Shown here: one piece after another, positions 1 through 11,640 of the stretch
How the letters are laid out: each line of letters begins with the position of its first letter
Position numbering within the stretch: position 1 is the first letter of the stretch
The notes under the pieces: generated by a model
Told to the model about the DNA's origin: nothing
Seen by the model: only the letters and a program-made list of their open reading frames with translations
Databases searched by the model: none
NCBI GenBank assembly: GCA_030490835.1
Contig: CM059973.1
Span: 87,503,641-87,567,640, forward strand
Direction of reading: 5' to 3'
Source: Annona cherimola
Lineage: Eukaryota > Streptophyta > Magnoliopsida > Magnoliales > Annonaceae
Length of the DNA: 64,000 nt
Made by a program: the position numbers and the translations under genes

Positions 1-491
1 GAGTTCGGCATTTAATTCAGCATTAGTAGGCATGATGACTCAAAATTCAATTTGTGCTGATATAGGAAAGACTTACTACTAAGAATGATTTTTTTTTTTT
101 TATTTATTTTTTTTCTCTCTATCTCTTAAAGGTTCAAAAGCAAAGAACTTGACTGAAACAGATATGAATTAAGCACTTTCAATTATAGAAAATGTACCTG
201 TTGAGGTCCTATCTTGCCAAGTTTAGCGGTATCTCCGCGACGACCAACAGGTTGTTGTAATGACAGCAGTAGGCAGCATCAAACAGCTACAAAATGGACA
301 ACAATAATAGTTCGTGGACAGCAAACTCCAATAGAATGGACAACAGTGTTTTGTAGACGGCTACAGCAAAATGGCAATAGAATGGACAACAGTGACTTGT
401 GTACAACAGCATTTTTTTTTTTTTTTTTTGGGATAACAAACAGTAATAGAAATTGGGTGAAAGTAATATCAGGTTTGACTCTGATACCAAT
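1..491 (-). mobile_element. LTR retrotransposon, internal 5' leader
   Basis: This is the untranslated leader of an LTR retrotransposon read on the minus strand. A primer-binding site and an LTR lie immediately to its right, so the coding body must continue to the left of the window. I see no gag or pol reading frame here. The segment holds several imperfect direct repeats containing ATGGACAACA and two T-rich runs. The short open frames across it look like chance. Confidence 0.6.
478..489 (-). other. Primer-binding site (initiator tRNA-Met type)
   Basis: On the minus strand this reads TGGTATCAGAGT, which matches the usual plant PBS TGGTATCAGAGC at 11 of 12 positions. It lies two bases inside the end of the adjacent LTR, which is the normal spacing for a Copia- or Gypsy-type element. 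Confidence 0.7.
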
Positions 492-675
492 TGATGCAGG
501 ATGAGTAGAGGAGAAAATAGAAGAAAGAGGAAAGAACCTCTAGAGATGAGAAGTGAAGAAAGAAGGTAGAAAGAACAGATGAATAAGGAGAGAAGAACAA
601 GAACAAGTAGAAGAAGAACTAGAGAACACTTTTATAAATCTCAAAACTGATGCCGTTTAGAGCTTACAAGAGCTG

Positions 676-684
676 TATTTATAG
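676..684 (-). promoter_or_regulatory. TATA box of the LTR promoter
   Basis: The minus strand reads CTATAAATA, about 440 bp from the LTR start and about 185 bp before the PBS. That is where the U3/R boundary of a plant LTR is expected. It supports the assigned orientation. Confidence 0.55.
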
Positions 685-712
685 GTGAACATACCACCTA
701 TTCTTAGCAAAT

Positions 713-921
713 AAAATCCTTCTAGAAAAAGAAATATATATTTTAAGTAAACTTCTTAAGGAAGTAACTTAAAATAGATATTTACTTATTTTAAACAGAT
801 TCTAAAATATCCTAGGAAAATCCTTCTAGAAAAGGAAGTTGTATATTTTAACTAACTTCTCAAGGAAGTAAACTTAAAATAGATACATGCTTATTTTAAA
901 CAGATTCTGAAATATTCTAGG
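713..921. repeat. Tandem duplication inside the LTR (2 x ~104 bp)
   Basis: Two adjacent copies each begin AAAATCCTTCTAGAAAA and end near TTCTAGG or TCCTAGG (713-816 and 817-921). They differ at scattered positions. Being in U3, the duplication may double a promoter or enhancer segment, but that is only inference. Confidence 0.8.
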
Positions 922-1171
922 AATCTTCTAATATCTTTCAAAAATAACAAAATAAAATATTTCTAAAATATCCTGGGATTATTTCCCTTTTACAAAATTC
1001 TTGTGCCTAGAATAGACAGATTTGAAAAATTTCTTATTATTTTCATCACTTAGTCTATTCTATAACTAGTTCAATATAATTTCTTCATCATCTTCTTTCT
1101 TTCTCTTTGTTTTCTGCTGACTTAGACAATAAATCAGTAGTTTTGACTTAGCATTTCTTTGGTTATGGCAG

Positions 1172-4100
1172 ACTCACATTCTTGTGTCTAAGGACTTCCT
1201 AGAATCTGTAGAAAAGCATGTTTTCAGTCAGCGTCCTGCTTGGCGTGTTGATGCAGCTAAGGTTAACACCTTGTGTGATTCTGCACTTCTGATGTCTGAT
1301 CATTCATTCTTTCCTCAGGGTAAAGTCTAGCCAACCTCTAATGAGTGAGACAAAACTATTTTTGTGTATTTAATTTAGTGCATCTGCATTTTGTGTGCCT
1401 ATCTGCAGGCAGCATGACTACAACAATAATATAAACTTGCGAATTTAGAGAAACTTTTGTATTCATGAAACAACTACATTTTTTAGGTCTGATCCCCTGT
1501 GGCTGTCTCACTGCACCTGGACTGTGTCCGGCGAGAAACTTTATTTATTTTTACTTTTTATAAATATGCAAGCCCTGCTTATATCTTCCTCCTGGTGAAA
1601 TTGGGCAATTTTTATAATTTGTTTGGAATTTTATTTTGATTTTTGAAAATAGAGACATTCGGGGCCCTAAATGTCCACTTTCAAAAATTAAAATAAAATA
1701 CCAAACAAAGTCTGTTGACATCCTTTTTCAAAAGTTAAAATAATAAATACTAAATAAATTTTAAAAATTGTCAAATGTCATGAGGAGAAAGATATAGATG
1801 GAGCTTGCATACTTATAAAAACACAAAAAAATAAATTTTTTGGTTGGACAGACTGCTGGTGCAGTGTGCCTGGTCACAGGGGATCAGATCCCTTTTTCTT
1901 TTATTGCACATTGTTGTCTTTTGAATCTCATATTGTGTGGTACAGATGCCAAAATGATAACAGGGGCACCATAAATACAGACATGATGGAATTAAGGGAA
2001 AGAAGGAAAAGGAAAAAATAAAAAAAAGCAGTGAGTTCTAAAATAAAATGTTATTTGATTTATTTCCTTTTCTGTCTTTTTAATTCTTGATTTTAAGCAC
2101 CAATCAGAACCTCTATGGGTGTTTGAATGTTGAAGTCTTTGGGTTCTGGCCCAGCTTACTTATGGAAGAAAACAGAATAATGACCAAATGCCTCTTGAGT
2201 CTCAGTCGAAAGTCTCTAAATTATCGTGAGGTAGTTTTAGGAAGGTGCTTGAATTCTATGGTACTTGGACACTGATGATTAGAGAGTACTTGCCAATGGC
2301 ATCAGCATTCATGGTATATAATTCATTTTTGCTTATGTTTAATTTTTGTGATTTCAGGTAATCTTAAGGATGCTGTCTGCATAGCAGTAGAAATTAAGGT
2401 ACTTGCCTGTACTATGACACTAACTTCATTCTCAGGTTGAATAATATGAGATTTAGTATGATATTCATGTTATTCTGTTTTGTATCATGAGGGAGCAGCC
2501 TAAATGTGGATTTCTTCCATCCTCAAGGTTTATAAATGAAAGAAATGCTATTAAGAAGAGCATTTCTCGTTTTAAAATGCACCAGATGCTCAAGTTTCAG
2601 CAAAAAGAGGTAATCTTTCCATACAGCATTTGTTCTACTTTATCTCAACTGCATACTTTTAGTAGGTCTGTAAAGGATGTTTGACCAGATTTAGCTTATT
2701 TAGTTTGCAAGCTCTATCAATCAGCTCCACCCAAGTGTCTACTAGTTATTCCTTGCTAACTTGCAGTTCCTATGCACTATTTTCTTTTGACCTTCTTCCC
2801 CCCTCTAATTATCTCAAGCATAGTAAGTTATCTGTAACAGATGTTTGTAGGGGAGCTAGCCAATACTACCTTTCTCTTTTTTCTATATGAAGGATATGCT
2901 TATCTCTTTACCAGCAAATTTGGAACATTGTTTTTTCTTTTCTGGTTCGGCTTGCTCGACTGTTAATTCTAGTGCACATCACGGGAGTCGTTGATCCATG
3001 GATGAATCTAGATGGGATGCCTAATTGCGCTTGTGGATGATCTATCTACGAGACAGGTTGGTCAAATCATGAGATAGGCCTAATCCGCATTTTAATTTCA
3101 GACCTCGGCATCATTTCCTTACCTATGATTTTAAAAGTGTTTCTGAGCATGCAGAAATTTTTATTAAGGTATGGCAAGCCTGATCTCAAGAATTAGTCAG
3201 TATGACCATTCTTCAAGCTGATGCTTGGATTGATGTGGGCTATTCATGGTTCTATAATGAAGTGATGAGCCTGGTTTTCATAAAATTTGTTGGATCTGTT
3301 ATCCATTGTGCTTATGTTTTTCATCCTCTTGGACAAGCCAATATTAGAAATTGGAAGGCCACTTCAGGCTGATGTCAGTTATGAAAATTAGAAATTTTCC
3401 CTTTTCTAGCATTATTTCATTGGTGCATCATTTATCATCCAATCTCAGGTACTGCTTCTTACTTTCTGTGTTGCTTCTCAGGTGTCGCAGCTAAGTGAAT
3501 ATGACCCACCAGACCTGTTTTCTGAATCCAGAGAAAGAATTATTCAGGCCACTAGAGCACTTTTTGCGACTCCACAGAATAATTTCCGTGTATTTTTTAA
3601 TGGAATCCTTGTTTATGGTGTCTTGGATAATAATGCTTCAGCGAATCACATTGAGGAATTTGAGGATCTGCTCAAGGGGGTGATCCAAGCAGATCCTGGT
3701 ATGCGAATAGCAGGCTTTCTGGAGCTTGTAGGAGAGGCAATTTTCCAGTCAGGGGTACTGAGCCGGCTTTTAGAGGTTCAGAAGCTTGATTCTTTCGACA
3801 TTGAAGGGGCAATTCACTCATATTATGACATTATTTCCCAGCCTTGCATGGCATGCAAGAATTTGGGCAATTCTGAAAGTTTACATCAATACTCATTCTT
3901 TCATTCTCTTTCTTTGGATGAAAGCCTGAAAATTGTGAGGGAATATTTGATAGCTGCCACTGCCAAAGATTGTAGTCTGATGCTTAGCTTTCAGCCTAGA
4001 AAAGTTGGAGAATCGGCATCTAAGAATAACTCTGTATTCCTAGGATCAACTAATCAATATTTTGACTATAAGGTATGTTCATCCTTTTCTGATGATCTCA

Positions 4101-5305
4101 AAGATGATGTCAGTCCTTAAAATTATTTTTTCCTAAACTAAACTTTTGAGGTATTCATTCCTTTCTAATCTCAAAGACATCAGTTTTTGTGCAAACATTG
4201 ATGCTGCCTTTACCAATTTTATATTTGTTTTCTTCATATCAATATCTGTGGAGAATCAATTTTTGTGATTATTAAGGTGTGAGTTTTTATGATGATTTAT
4301 GGTTTCATTGTTTCAGGCATTGTCCTCTGCCAAATGGCTTCTGTTGTGCCAATTTATTGTTTTACATTATTCCTTTACCCTCGCATGATAAATTTTTTTC
4401 TGCGTGATCAATTATCATGACCTGGAGCTGTCCTCATTAATGGTCTGCATATATATATTTTTGGAGGAATTAATGGTCCTAATATTTGTCACTGCTACAT
4501 TGTGCATTTTTAAAAAAAATGGTAAATGAAATCTGTCATTTTCTCAACACACCATATTAACATGTGAAGGCTCCAGCATCAACTTTATTAACTGATTCAT
4601 CATGGATCTTCTTTGCAATGTTAACCAACAAACTTTCATCATGCCAGATTCTGCAAGTATAGCATTTGTTACATGGAAGCTTGTTGATGTATAGGATTTG
4701 TACTTGCAAGCCCATCAGTCGTGGAACCATACAGTTTGTCTGATTGGTAGGGCATGGCAAAAAATTTCTGGGCAGGAAACTCATGATCGCTGGCTGCAGA
4801 TAAGAAACAAGGATTCAGAGGGATCAATGTCTGATGTGAAGTTGGCTGAAAATCAAAGGGCCTGGTATCTTCAATATCCGGAGATTTCAGGCTGATTTGT
4901 TCAGCTTGGATCTTATACATTTCAGTATTGAAAGGCATGCCGTCTTGCATATCTGTTTGTACAGTTCAAAATTTTATGTTGATTCCTTCTTGACTTTGGC
5001 TTACACTTGCAATTCATGTCTAGAAGGATAATAGCTTGCATTTTTTTTATTTTCCAATTAATTCTCACTTTTTATTGGGTGCGATGGAAAAATTCAATTT
5101 CTCTTACCCCTGCTTTACAATCAAATGGACACCCCAGAAACTGAGCCAGTCAAGGAAAAAAAAAGTTGCTGATCTCCTGATTTGCTTCTTGTAGGCATAT
5201 TTCATTGACCTGGATATGAAACCCCTGAAGAAGATGGTTTACTACTATGAATTGGATCAGAAGATTGTGAGCTGTTATGCACAGATCAAGAACGCTAGAC
5301 AGTAG
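1172..5305 (+). CDS. IPK1: Inositol-pentakisphosphate 2-kinase, 3' exons
   Basis: IPK1 transfers phosphate from ATP to the 2-position of inositol pentakisphosphate, making phytate (InsP6). Exons seen: 1172-1319, 2358-2398, 2499-2609, 3482-4072 and 5195-5305. All introns are GT-AG and the frame is kept at every join, giving 333 residues to TAG. Matches to remembered plant IPK1 are strong: VEIKPKCGFLPSSRF spans the join of the second and third exons seen and contains the kinase's EIKPKCG motif, followed by SRFKMHQ, GAIHSYYDII, EYLIAATAKDCS and a closing YFIDLDMKPL. About 115 N-terminal residues, including the glycine-rich loop, must lie in exons before the window, beyond the retrotransposon at 1-1128. 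No stop or frameshift interrupts the part seen, so the gene may still be functional if the upstream intron is spliced. GTG at 3482 is only an exon start. Confidence 0.93.
1486..1892. mobile_element. Foldback MITE in an IPK1 intron
   Basis: The left end GGTCTGATCCCCTGTG reappears inverted at the right end as CACAGGGGATCAGATCC. The inverted homology runs on for about 60 bases with mismatches (CACTGCACC against GGTGCAGTG). The interior is AT-rich and has no coding capacity. The element lies wholly in the intron 1320-2357. No clear target-site duplication was found. Confidence 0.65.
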
Positions 5306-5377
5306 TACGTTCAATTTCATGACTGCTTATGGTATTCTAGTACTGGATGCCTGTTTTATGTGCATGACTTGGGTTAG

Positions 5378-5715
5378 TTATTTTATGTGCGGACAAAGAA
5401 ATTAGTCATTTTCCTCGTTTACTAGAATTTCAGTACTAGGCATGTCTAAGAAGAATCCTGCATAGTTTGAGTCGTTCGACGTGCATCTTTTTGTTTCATT
5501 TCTTCTGGAAAAATCATAAAAATATTTTCTTTCTAATAGTTACTTATTTTAAGTTACGTGCGCACAAAGAAATTACGGCTATTTCCTCGTTTCCTAGAAT
5601 TTCAATACAAAGAATTTAAGAAGAATCCTACATAGGTTTGAATGGTCTGAGATGTTTCTTTTGTTCCATTTCTTCTAGAAAAATCATTGAAAGCTTTTCT
5701 TTTTAATAATAATAG
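5378..5715. repeat. Diverged tandem duplication, 3' flank of IPK1
   Basis: Two units of about 170 bp lie head to tail. Both carry ACAAAGAAATTA, TTTCCTCGTTT, TAGAATTTCA, AAGAAGAATCCT and CCATTTCTTCT or its close variant. They start just downstream of the IPK1 stop and may be transcribed as 3' UTR. The following 5716-5871 holds a short AAT/ATA-rich run and no gene. Confidence 0.75.
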
Positions 5716-5871
5716 TAATAATAATCATCATAATACCAGAAATTCAATGCATAATCTCAACATTCATTGTTATAATACTAGAAATTCAGGTTGTGCTTTG
5801 GCAATTGGGGGAAAAAAATCTCTCTACTTTTTCATGTACACTTCCGTATGATATGACATCTTAATCACTTA

Positions 5872-6162
5872 GGGTGTGTTTGTTTGGGATATAAACATGT
5901 CAATCAAAACTTTTCAATCTAAAACTTTTCACTCTCCATAATTACTCTATTTTTTAATTATTTTTTCACATTTTTCTATACAAACTACTCTACTTTTCAA
6001 TCATTTCTACACAACTATCTATACAACTAACCTATCTATTTTAACTTTATTCTCTTTACTTCTCATCATTACTCATATTATATCACATCATTTTCTATCA
6101 ATATGACAACTTCTATTTTACGAACTTTTCATCAAAAGTTTTACCCCCAACCAAACACACCC
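5872..6162 (+). mobile_element. Tourist-like MITE (PIF/Harbinger), copy 1
   Basis: The element is 291 bp with terminal inverted repeats GGGTGTGTTTG at the left and CAAACACACCC at the right, flanked on both sides by TTA, the three-base duplication typical of PIF/Harbinger. The interior is A/T-rich and noncoding. Its internal sequence matches the copy at 6583-6872 in the opposite orientation. Confidence 0.9.
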
Positions 6163-6351
6163 TTAATTGCCATCACCGCTCGGATGCTTGAGTGTGTAGG
6201 TGTGTAGAGTAGTGTAAGTGACAGGTTCAGGGCAAATGGATTCATTACTCTGATCTTGGAGTACACCTTAGTTAGGTACATTGTCATCCAAGGTTGGTGA
6301 CATTTGGAAAAAAAAAAAAAAAAAAAAAAAACTTCCTTACCTTATTGTTCA
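6163..6351. other. Intergenic spacer
   Basis: No gene was seen. The stretch includes a poly(A) run at about 6309-6330. Confidence 0.6.
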
Positions 6352-7180
6352 ATCATTTGTTTTGTATCTTTACATAGAATTATTCTACAAAGATGTTTCT
6401 ATGAAATCTTCTTTCTATGTAATTTTTTTCATTTTTAACATTTAGATAGTTGATGATAAATCTACTTTATCTATTGTGTTTAGTATCATTTATGTTATTA
6501 TAGAAATTCTTTCATTTGTCTAATATCACTGTATACGGGCTCCATCTATAAGCATGCAAAATTAACTTAATAAAATGATTTAGGGTGTGTTTGGTTGAAG
6601 ATAAAACTTTTTGATGAAAAGTTTTCTGGGTAGAAGTTGTCAAGTTAATGGAAAATGATGTGATATAATAGGGGTAATGATGAGGTATAAAGAGAATAAA
6701 GTTAAAATAGAAAGGTTAGTTGTATGGATAATTGTGTGGAAATAATTGAAAAGTAGGGTTGTTTGTATAGGAAAATGTGAAAAAATAATTAAAAAATAAG
6801 ATAGTTATGAAGAGTGAAAAGTTTTAGATTGAAAAGTTTTGGTTGATATTTTTTATCTAACCAAACACACTCTTAATGCTAAATATCAATTTTTAAGTAG
6901 TACTTTCAACATTTAAAACATCTAAAATATTATTATTACATGGATAAACGATTCTATAAAGTATTACTATATTCCAATATATATGTGAATAGATATAAAC
7001 ATTTTTCCTATATATAAATGTATCTATTTTTGAGCAAATGTGACTCATGCACATATGATATTTTGATGAAACTTGGTCTCATACTAAACAAATGATGTTA
7101 AATAAAATGAATGGATAGGATTTTTTATCAAGCATCAAAATCTTAAAATTTGAGGGGTTATGCATAGAAGCGACTCTATT
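6352..7180 (+). mobile_element. AT-rich MITE (family 2), split by a Tourist-like MITE
   Basis: The left part (6352-6582) and right part (6873-7180) match the two halves of uninterrupted copies at 39205-39740, 39925-40405 and 62461-62985. Shared landmarks include TTTAGTATCATT, CATCTAAAATAT, and ATGATGTTAAATA with variants. The ends carry TTCTATGAAA and ATAGAAGC. The Tourist-like copy 2 is inserted between the halves with its TTA duplication. Confidence 0.7.
6583..6872 (-). mobile_element. Tourist-like MITE (PIF/Harbinger), copy 2
   Basis: The element is 290 bp, with ends GGGTGTGTTTGGTTG and AACCAAACACACTC, and TTA on both flanks. It is the reverse complement of copy 1 along its length with moderate divergence. 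It sits inside the family-2 MITE, so it is the younger of the two. Confidence 0.9.
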
Positions 7181-8254
7181 GTGTTATTTATTTCAACTTT
7201 ATTTCTTTTACTTTAGCGAGTCTAATGCATAATCTCAGCATTGATCGCCTATTTCAAGATAAACGGCAAATTTCAAATATTCAACCATTTCATTTTGCAA
7301 TGGACTCTAAAGATGACGAAAGCTACAGTATTCCGCTTCGAACACCTGTTGACTTGTACTATTCGTGAGATCAAACGACGGCCTAAAATGTTTGGGACTT
7401 CCACGTCGTCCGTTTTCGATTAAACAACGATATGGCCCATATCATCTGATCTCTTAAGTCTCAACCAAACATTCCCCAAAGTTTATCGAATTTAAATTTT
7501 CTTTCAAGCCCGCTTCTGGTATGGTTTTTTTGTTTTTTTTTTGCTAGCCTTTATCATATACCACTAAAATTGTTTGTGTACGTGTATATGTATTTATATA
7601 TGTAGAGAGATAGCTGTTCGGGTACGACACCATTTGACCGGTCCGACTGGGAACCGATCACCTCTCCGGTTTCATTAAGGCGGTTCGGTCCAATGCCCAA
7701 AAATGTGCCAGAAAAATAAAAAGATCCCGTGCTGTAATTCTCTTTTCTTGCTTAGGCAATTTTTCACGTCTCTTGGTATTCTTCTCTCGTCTTCTCTTTC
7801 AGTGCCCTACTATGCACCAAAAATCCGTATGCATACAACGATTCTTTTGGTACTCTATTATGCATGAAAAATCTGTATTCAGTATTCAATGCAACCATTT
7901 TTTTTGGTATGATTTGAACTATTAAAATATTTTATAACATTACATCTAATATTTTTATAAACTAATAGATGTAGTTAAATTATTTAAGCCTATTTGATTT
8001 TATTCTAGATATATAATTTTATTTTATTTCAAAATTAATAAATTTTTTACTAATTATTACACATAAATGTTATGTGTTACAATAATTTGTTGATATATAA
8101 AAATTAAAAATAAGTAACTATTTATAATATCATAAATATATAATATTGACATCATCGGTTCAAACTGGTTTAAGTAGCCTGTTAGACCAGTTTGAACCAG
8201 ACCAATCCTTTTACTTGTTCAATTAACGGTTTGGTTCTGACACTATTGGCGCCA
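7181..8254. other. Intergenic; possible degenerate CCGGTC/CGGTTC-rich element
   Basis: No gene is supported. Between about 7610 and 8250 both ends are rich in ACCGGTC, CGGTTC and GAACC words around an AT-rich centre, similar in style to the hAT-type element at 57983-59533. I could not find clean terminal repeats or a target-site duplication, so this remains a weak suggestion. Short open frames here have no recognisable product. Confidence 0.3.
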
Positions 8255-9520
8255 TTGCACCGGAATAGCAGTATATTTGCCCATTTTTAGGCTCTACATA
8301 TTAGAATGCAATAAGATTTTATAAAATCATTTATCTATATATAAATTTTATAGCAAATGGTTTACAATTTGAAAAAATCATTTTAAAGTTGTTGTTTACA
8401 TCAAATTATTTTATTACGTAGAATTTGTACTACTTTCAGATGAGGTTTATATACATCAGATTGAAATGAAAATTGATATGGTAAAAGAATACATTATTCT
8501 AAATACAATGAGTGGAGTAGATTTTAATTTTATGATCATGTGAGACTCATTTTAGTGCAACTACAGTGGTGCAGTTGCCTAAAAAGGGCTTCACATATAT
8601 TAAAATGCAATGAAATTTTATACAATCATTTATCCATATATAAATCATACTTTATATGGTTCAGATGTTGAAAAAATTACTTTAAAGTTGTTATTTATAT
8701 CAAACTATTTTATTACATTGAATTTGTACCATTTTTCAGATGGGGTCCGTACACATATCCGATTGGGATGAAAATTGATATGATATTAGAATGCATTATT
8801 CTAAATACAATGAGTGGAATAGATTATAATATGATCATCATGTGGGGCCCATTTTAACGCCACTGCACCAGAACAGTAGTACATTTGCCCTATTTTTGAG
8901 CCCCACATATTAAAATGCAATGAAACTTTATACAATTATTTATTTATATATAAATTTTATAGTAAATGGTTTACATGTTGAAAAAATCACTTTAAAGTTG
9001 TTGTTTACATTAAACTATTTTATTAAGTTGATTTTGTACCATTTTTAGATGTGATTCATATACATATCTGATAGGGATGAAAATTGATATAGTAATATAA
9101 TACATTATTCTAAATACAACGAGTGAAGTAGATTATAATTTGATAATCATATTGGGCCCATTCCAGTGCCACTATACTTGAATACTTATATATATATAGG
9201 GACCGGAACAATGGTACATTTGCCCAAAAGTGGGCCCTACACATATTAGAATGCAATGAAACTTTATATAATCATTTATTCATATATAAATTTTATGACA
9301 AATGGTTTAAATGTTGAAAAAACCACTTTAAAGTTGTTATTTACATTAAACTATTTTATTACGTTGAATTTGTACCATTTTCAGATGGGATCCATACATA
9401 TATTCAATTGGGATGAAAATTGGTATGGTAATAGAATACATTATTCTAAATACAATGGGTGGAGTAGATTATGATTTGATCATCATGTGAGGCCTATTTC
9501 AGCGGTGCTGCACCTGAATA
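8255..9520 (+). repeat. Tandem array of four MITE units (family 1, ~305 bp each)
   Basis: Four head-to-tail units start near 8255, 8579, 8865 and 9200. Each repeats the same order of landmarks: ACATATTAAAATGCAATGAA or variant, ATTTATCTATATATAAAT or variant, AAAGTTGTT, TATTTTATTACGTTGAATTT or variant, and ATTCTAAATACAATGAGTGG. The spacing of the first landmark is about 303, 306 and 334 bp. Units 3 and 4 are separated by a short TA run. No coding capacity. Confidence 0.8.
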
Positions 9521-10014
9521 TTTCTTATATATATATAAAAAGCTATTCAAGTGCAGCTTCACTGCACCACAATTACGGTGCAATTATCTCAAAATGAGCT
9601 CGATATGATCATAAAATTATAATCTACTCCACCAACCTTTCCTGTGCGGTGAAGTTGCATCATAATTAACGGCGCATTTAGCCTAAAATGAGTCCCGCAT
9701 GTACTTAAATGTATTGATACCTTATATAATCATTTATCCGTATATAAATTTTATATCAAATGGTTTACATGTTAAAAAAATAATTTAAAATTGTTATTTA
9801 CATCAAACTATTTTATTATGTTGATTTTATATCATTTTCAGATGAGGTCCATACACATATCCAATTAGGATAAAAATTAGTATGAAAATTAGTATGGTAA
9901 TAAAATACATAATTCTAAATACAATGGGTAGAATAGATTATAATTTTAGGATCGTGTGAGGTCCATTTTGAGATAACTGCACCGTAATTATGGTGCAATG
10001 AAGTTGCATTTGAA

Positions 10015-10045
<31 letters not shown>

Positions 10046-10443
10046 CTCTCTATATATATATGATAATCTTTCCTATGCAGTGAAGATGCACCATAATTAA
10101 TGGTGCATTTGGCCCAAAATGAGTTCTATACATATTTAGATTATTGATACTTTATACAATTATTTATCTATATATAAATTTTATAACAAATGGTTTATAT
10201 TTTGAAAAAATAACTTTGAAGTTGTTATTTACATCAAACTATTTTATTACGTTGAATTTGTATTATTTTCAAATGAGGTCCATACACATCCAATTGAGAT
10301 GAAGATTGATATGATAATAGAATACATAATTCTAAATACCTTAGTAGAGTGGATTATAATTTTATAATCATGTGAGGCCTATTTTGATATTACTGCACCA
10401 TAATTGTAGTGCAATGAAGTTGCACATAAATCTCTCTCTCTAT
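9521..10443. mobile_element. Further family-1 MITE copies with flanking TA runs
   Basis: A reversed fragment at 9541-9640 is followed by copies at about 9641-10010 and 10068-10425. The fuller copies have inverted ends built on GAAGTTGCACCATAATTA at the left and TAATTATGGTGCA at the right. TA-repeat tracts lie at 9522-9536 and 10015-10062, next to element ends. Confidence 0.7.
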
Positions 10444-10827
10444 GAGGAATGATCCCGTTAGCCTGAGTTAAACAAATGTCCTGCTTCGCCCACTTCAAAA
10501 AACTCATTTACAATAATTTTTTTCTTTTTCATACACTTGTTTATCTAAGTATATTTAATATATAAATTAAATTTTATCATTTTTAGATATGTGTATATAT
10601 TTTTTGAGATTTTTAAAGATACGAGTATTTTAAATACATATATACACGTAGACTTTTAAAAATTTCAAAAAAATATATACACATATCCGAAAATAGTAAA
10701 ACTTGGCTTATATGTTAAATATACTTAGATAAATAAGTGTATGAAAAAAGTAAAAAATGTGTTATAAATGAGTTTTTTGAGGTGGGTTAGGCGGGATATT
10801 TACTTAGCTCGGGCTAATGGATCACTC
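10444..10827. mobile_element. Foldback element, subfamily A copy 1
   Basis: The two halves of this 384-bp element are inverted copies of each other. Left tip GAGGAATGATCC, right tip GGATCACTC. The arms contain TTAGCC-type words and a conserved core TTTTACCATTTTTGG or its variant TTTTATCATTTTTAG. The same arms recur at 29564-29969 and 38301-38702. The flanks are microsatellite, so no target-site duplication can be called. Confidence 0.8.
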
Positions 10828-10844
<17 letters not shown>

Positions 10845-10858
<14 letters not shown>

Positions 10859-11230
10859 TTCAAGTGGAGCTTTATTGCATCACAATTACGGTACAATTAT
10901 CTCAAAATAGGTCTCATATGATTATAAAATTATAATCTACTTTACCAATTGTATTTAAAATTATGTATTCTATTACGATACTAATTTTCATTCCAATTGA
11001 ATATGTGTACAAACTCTATCTGAAAATGGTTCAAATTCAGCGTAATAAAATAGTTTAATGTAAATAACAACTTTAAAGTTATTTTTTTAACATATAAATC
11101 ATTTACTATAAATTTATATATAGATAAATGCTTGTATAAAGTACCAATACATTTAAGTATATGTAATGTGAGGCTCATTTTGAGCCAAATGCATCGTTAA
11201 TTATGGCGTAGCTTCATTGCACAGAAAATG
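10845..11230 (-). mobile_element. Family-1 MITE, reversed copy
   Basis: The start carries GCATCACAATTACGGT and the end carries TTAATTATGGCGTAGC, which are the family-1 ends inverted. The internal landmarks run in reverse order (ATTATGTATTCTATTACGAT, then AATAACAACTTTAAAGTT). TA runs flank it at 10829-10850 and 11235-11252. Confidence 0.75.
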
Positions 11231-11249
11231 TTTTCATATATATATATAT

Positions 11250-11640
11250 ATCAGTCTTGCTTCTATGTAACTGAGTTACATCCAAGCATACTCATGTAAT
11301 CCATTCAAAATCTAAGATTTTGATCCTTAATGGAAAATGCAATCCATTTATTATATTTAACATCATTTGTTTATTTAGAAGATTAAGTTTCATCCCAATC
11401 AAGTATGTTTAAGGGCCACTTTTGTTCAAAACTATATATATTCATGTGTAAATTATGAAAAATGTTTAAATTTATTTACACATGTATTAGGACGTAATAA
11501 TATTTTATAAAATCATTTATTTACATAGAAATGATATTTTGTATAGTTTAGATGTTGAAAATATTACTTTAAAATTAATATTGAGTCCGTCTGCATATGA
11601 ATGTTTTCCTCTGTATATAAAATTGAGTCCATATTATGGT
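11250..11640 (-). mobile_element. Family-2 MITE fragment
   Basis: It starts GCTTCTATGTAACTGAG and continues with AATCCATTTATTATATTTAA, matching the reversed family-2 copies at 40790-41280. The far end is lost before a poly(A) run at about 11643-11660. Confidence 0.6.

Larger units (their letters stand above)
492..1128 (-). mobile_element. 5' LTR of a minus-strand retrotransposon
   Basis: The LTR reads TGTCTAAGTCAG at its start (position 1128 descending) and CTGCATCA at its end (492), so it has the TG...CA ends of an LTR and is followed by a PBS. It is about 637 bp long. It contains a TATA box and an internal tandem duplication. Its partner LTR lies outside the window, so the upper boundary is inferred from the TG end and from the nearby IPK1 splice acceptor at 1170-1171. 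The flanking five bases are ATAAA, but the target-site duplication cannot be checked. Confidence 0.6.

Noticed and set aside
10444..10827. Foldback elements as transcription terminators or CRISPR-like arrays
   Set aside because: Arms of 150-200 bp, intronic and intergenic spread, 9-bp target-site duplications and a plant genome point to transposons. There are no regular spacers.
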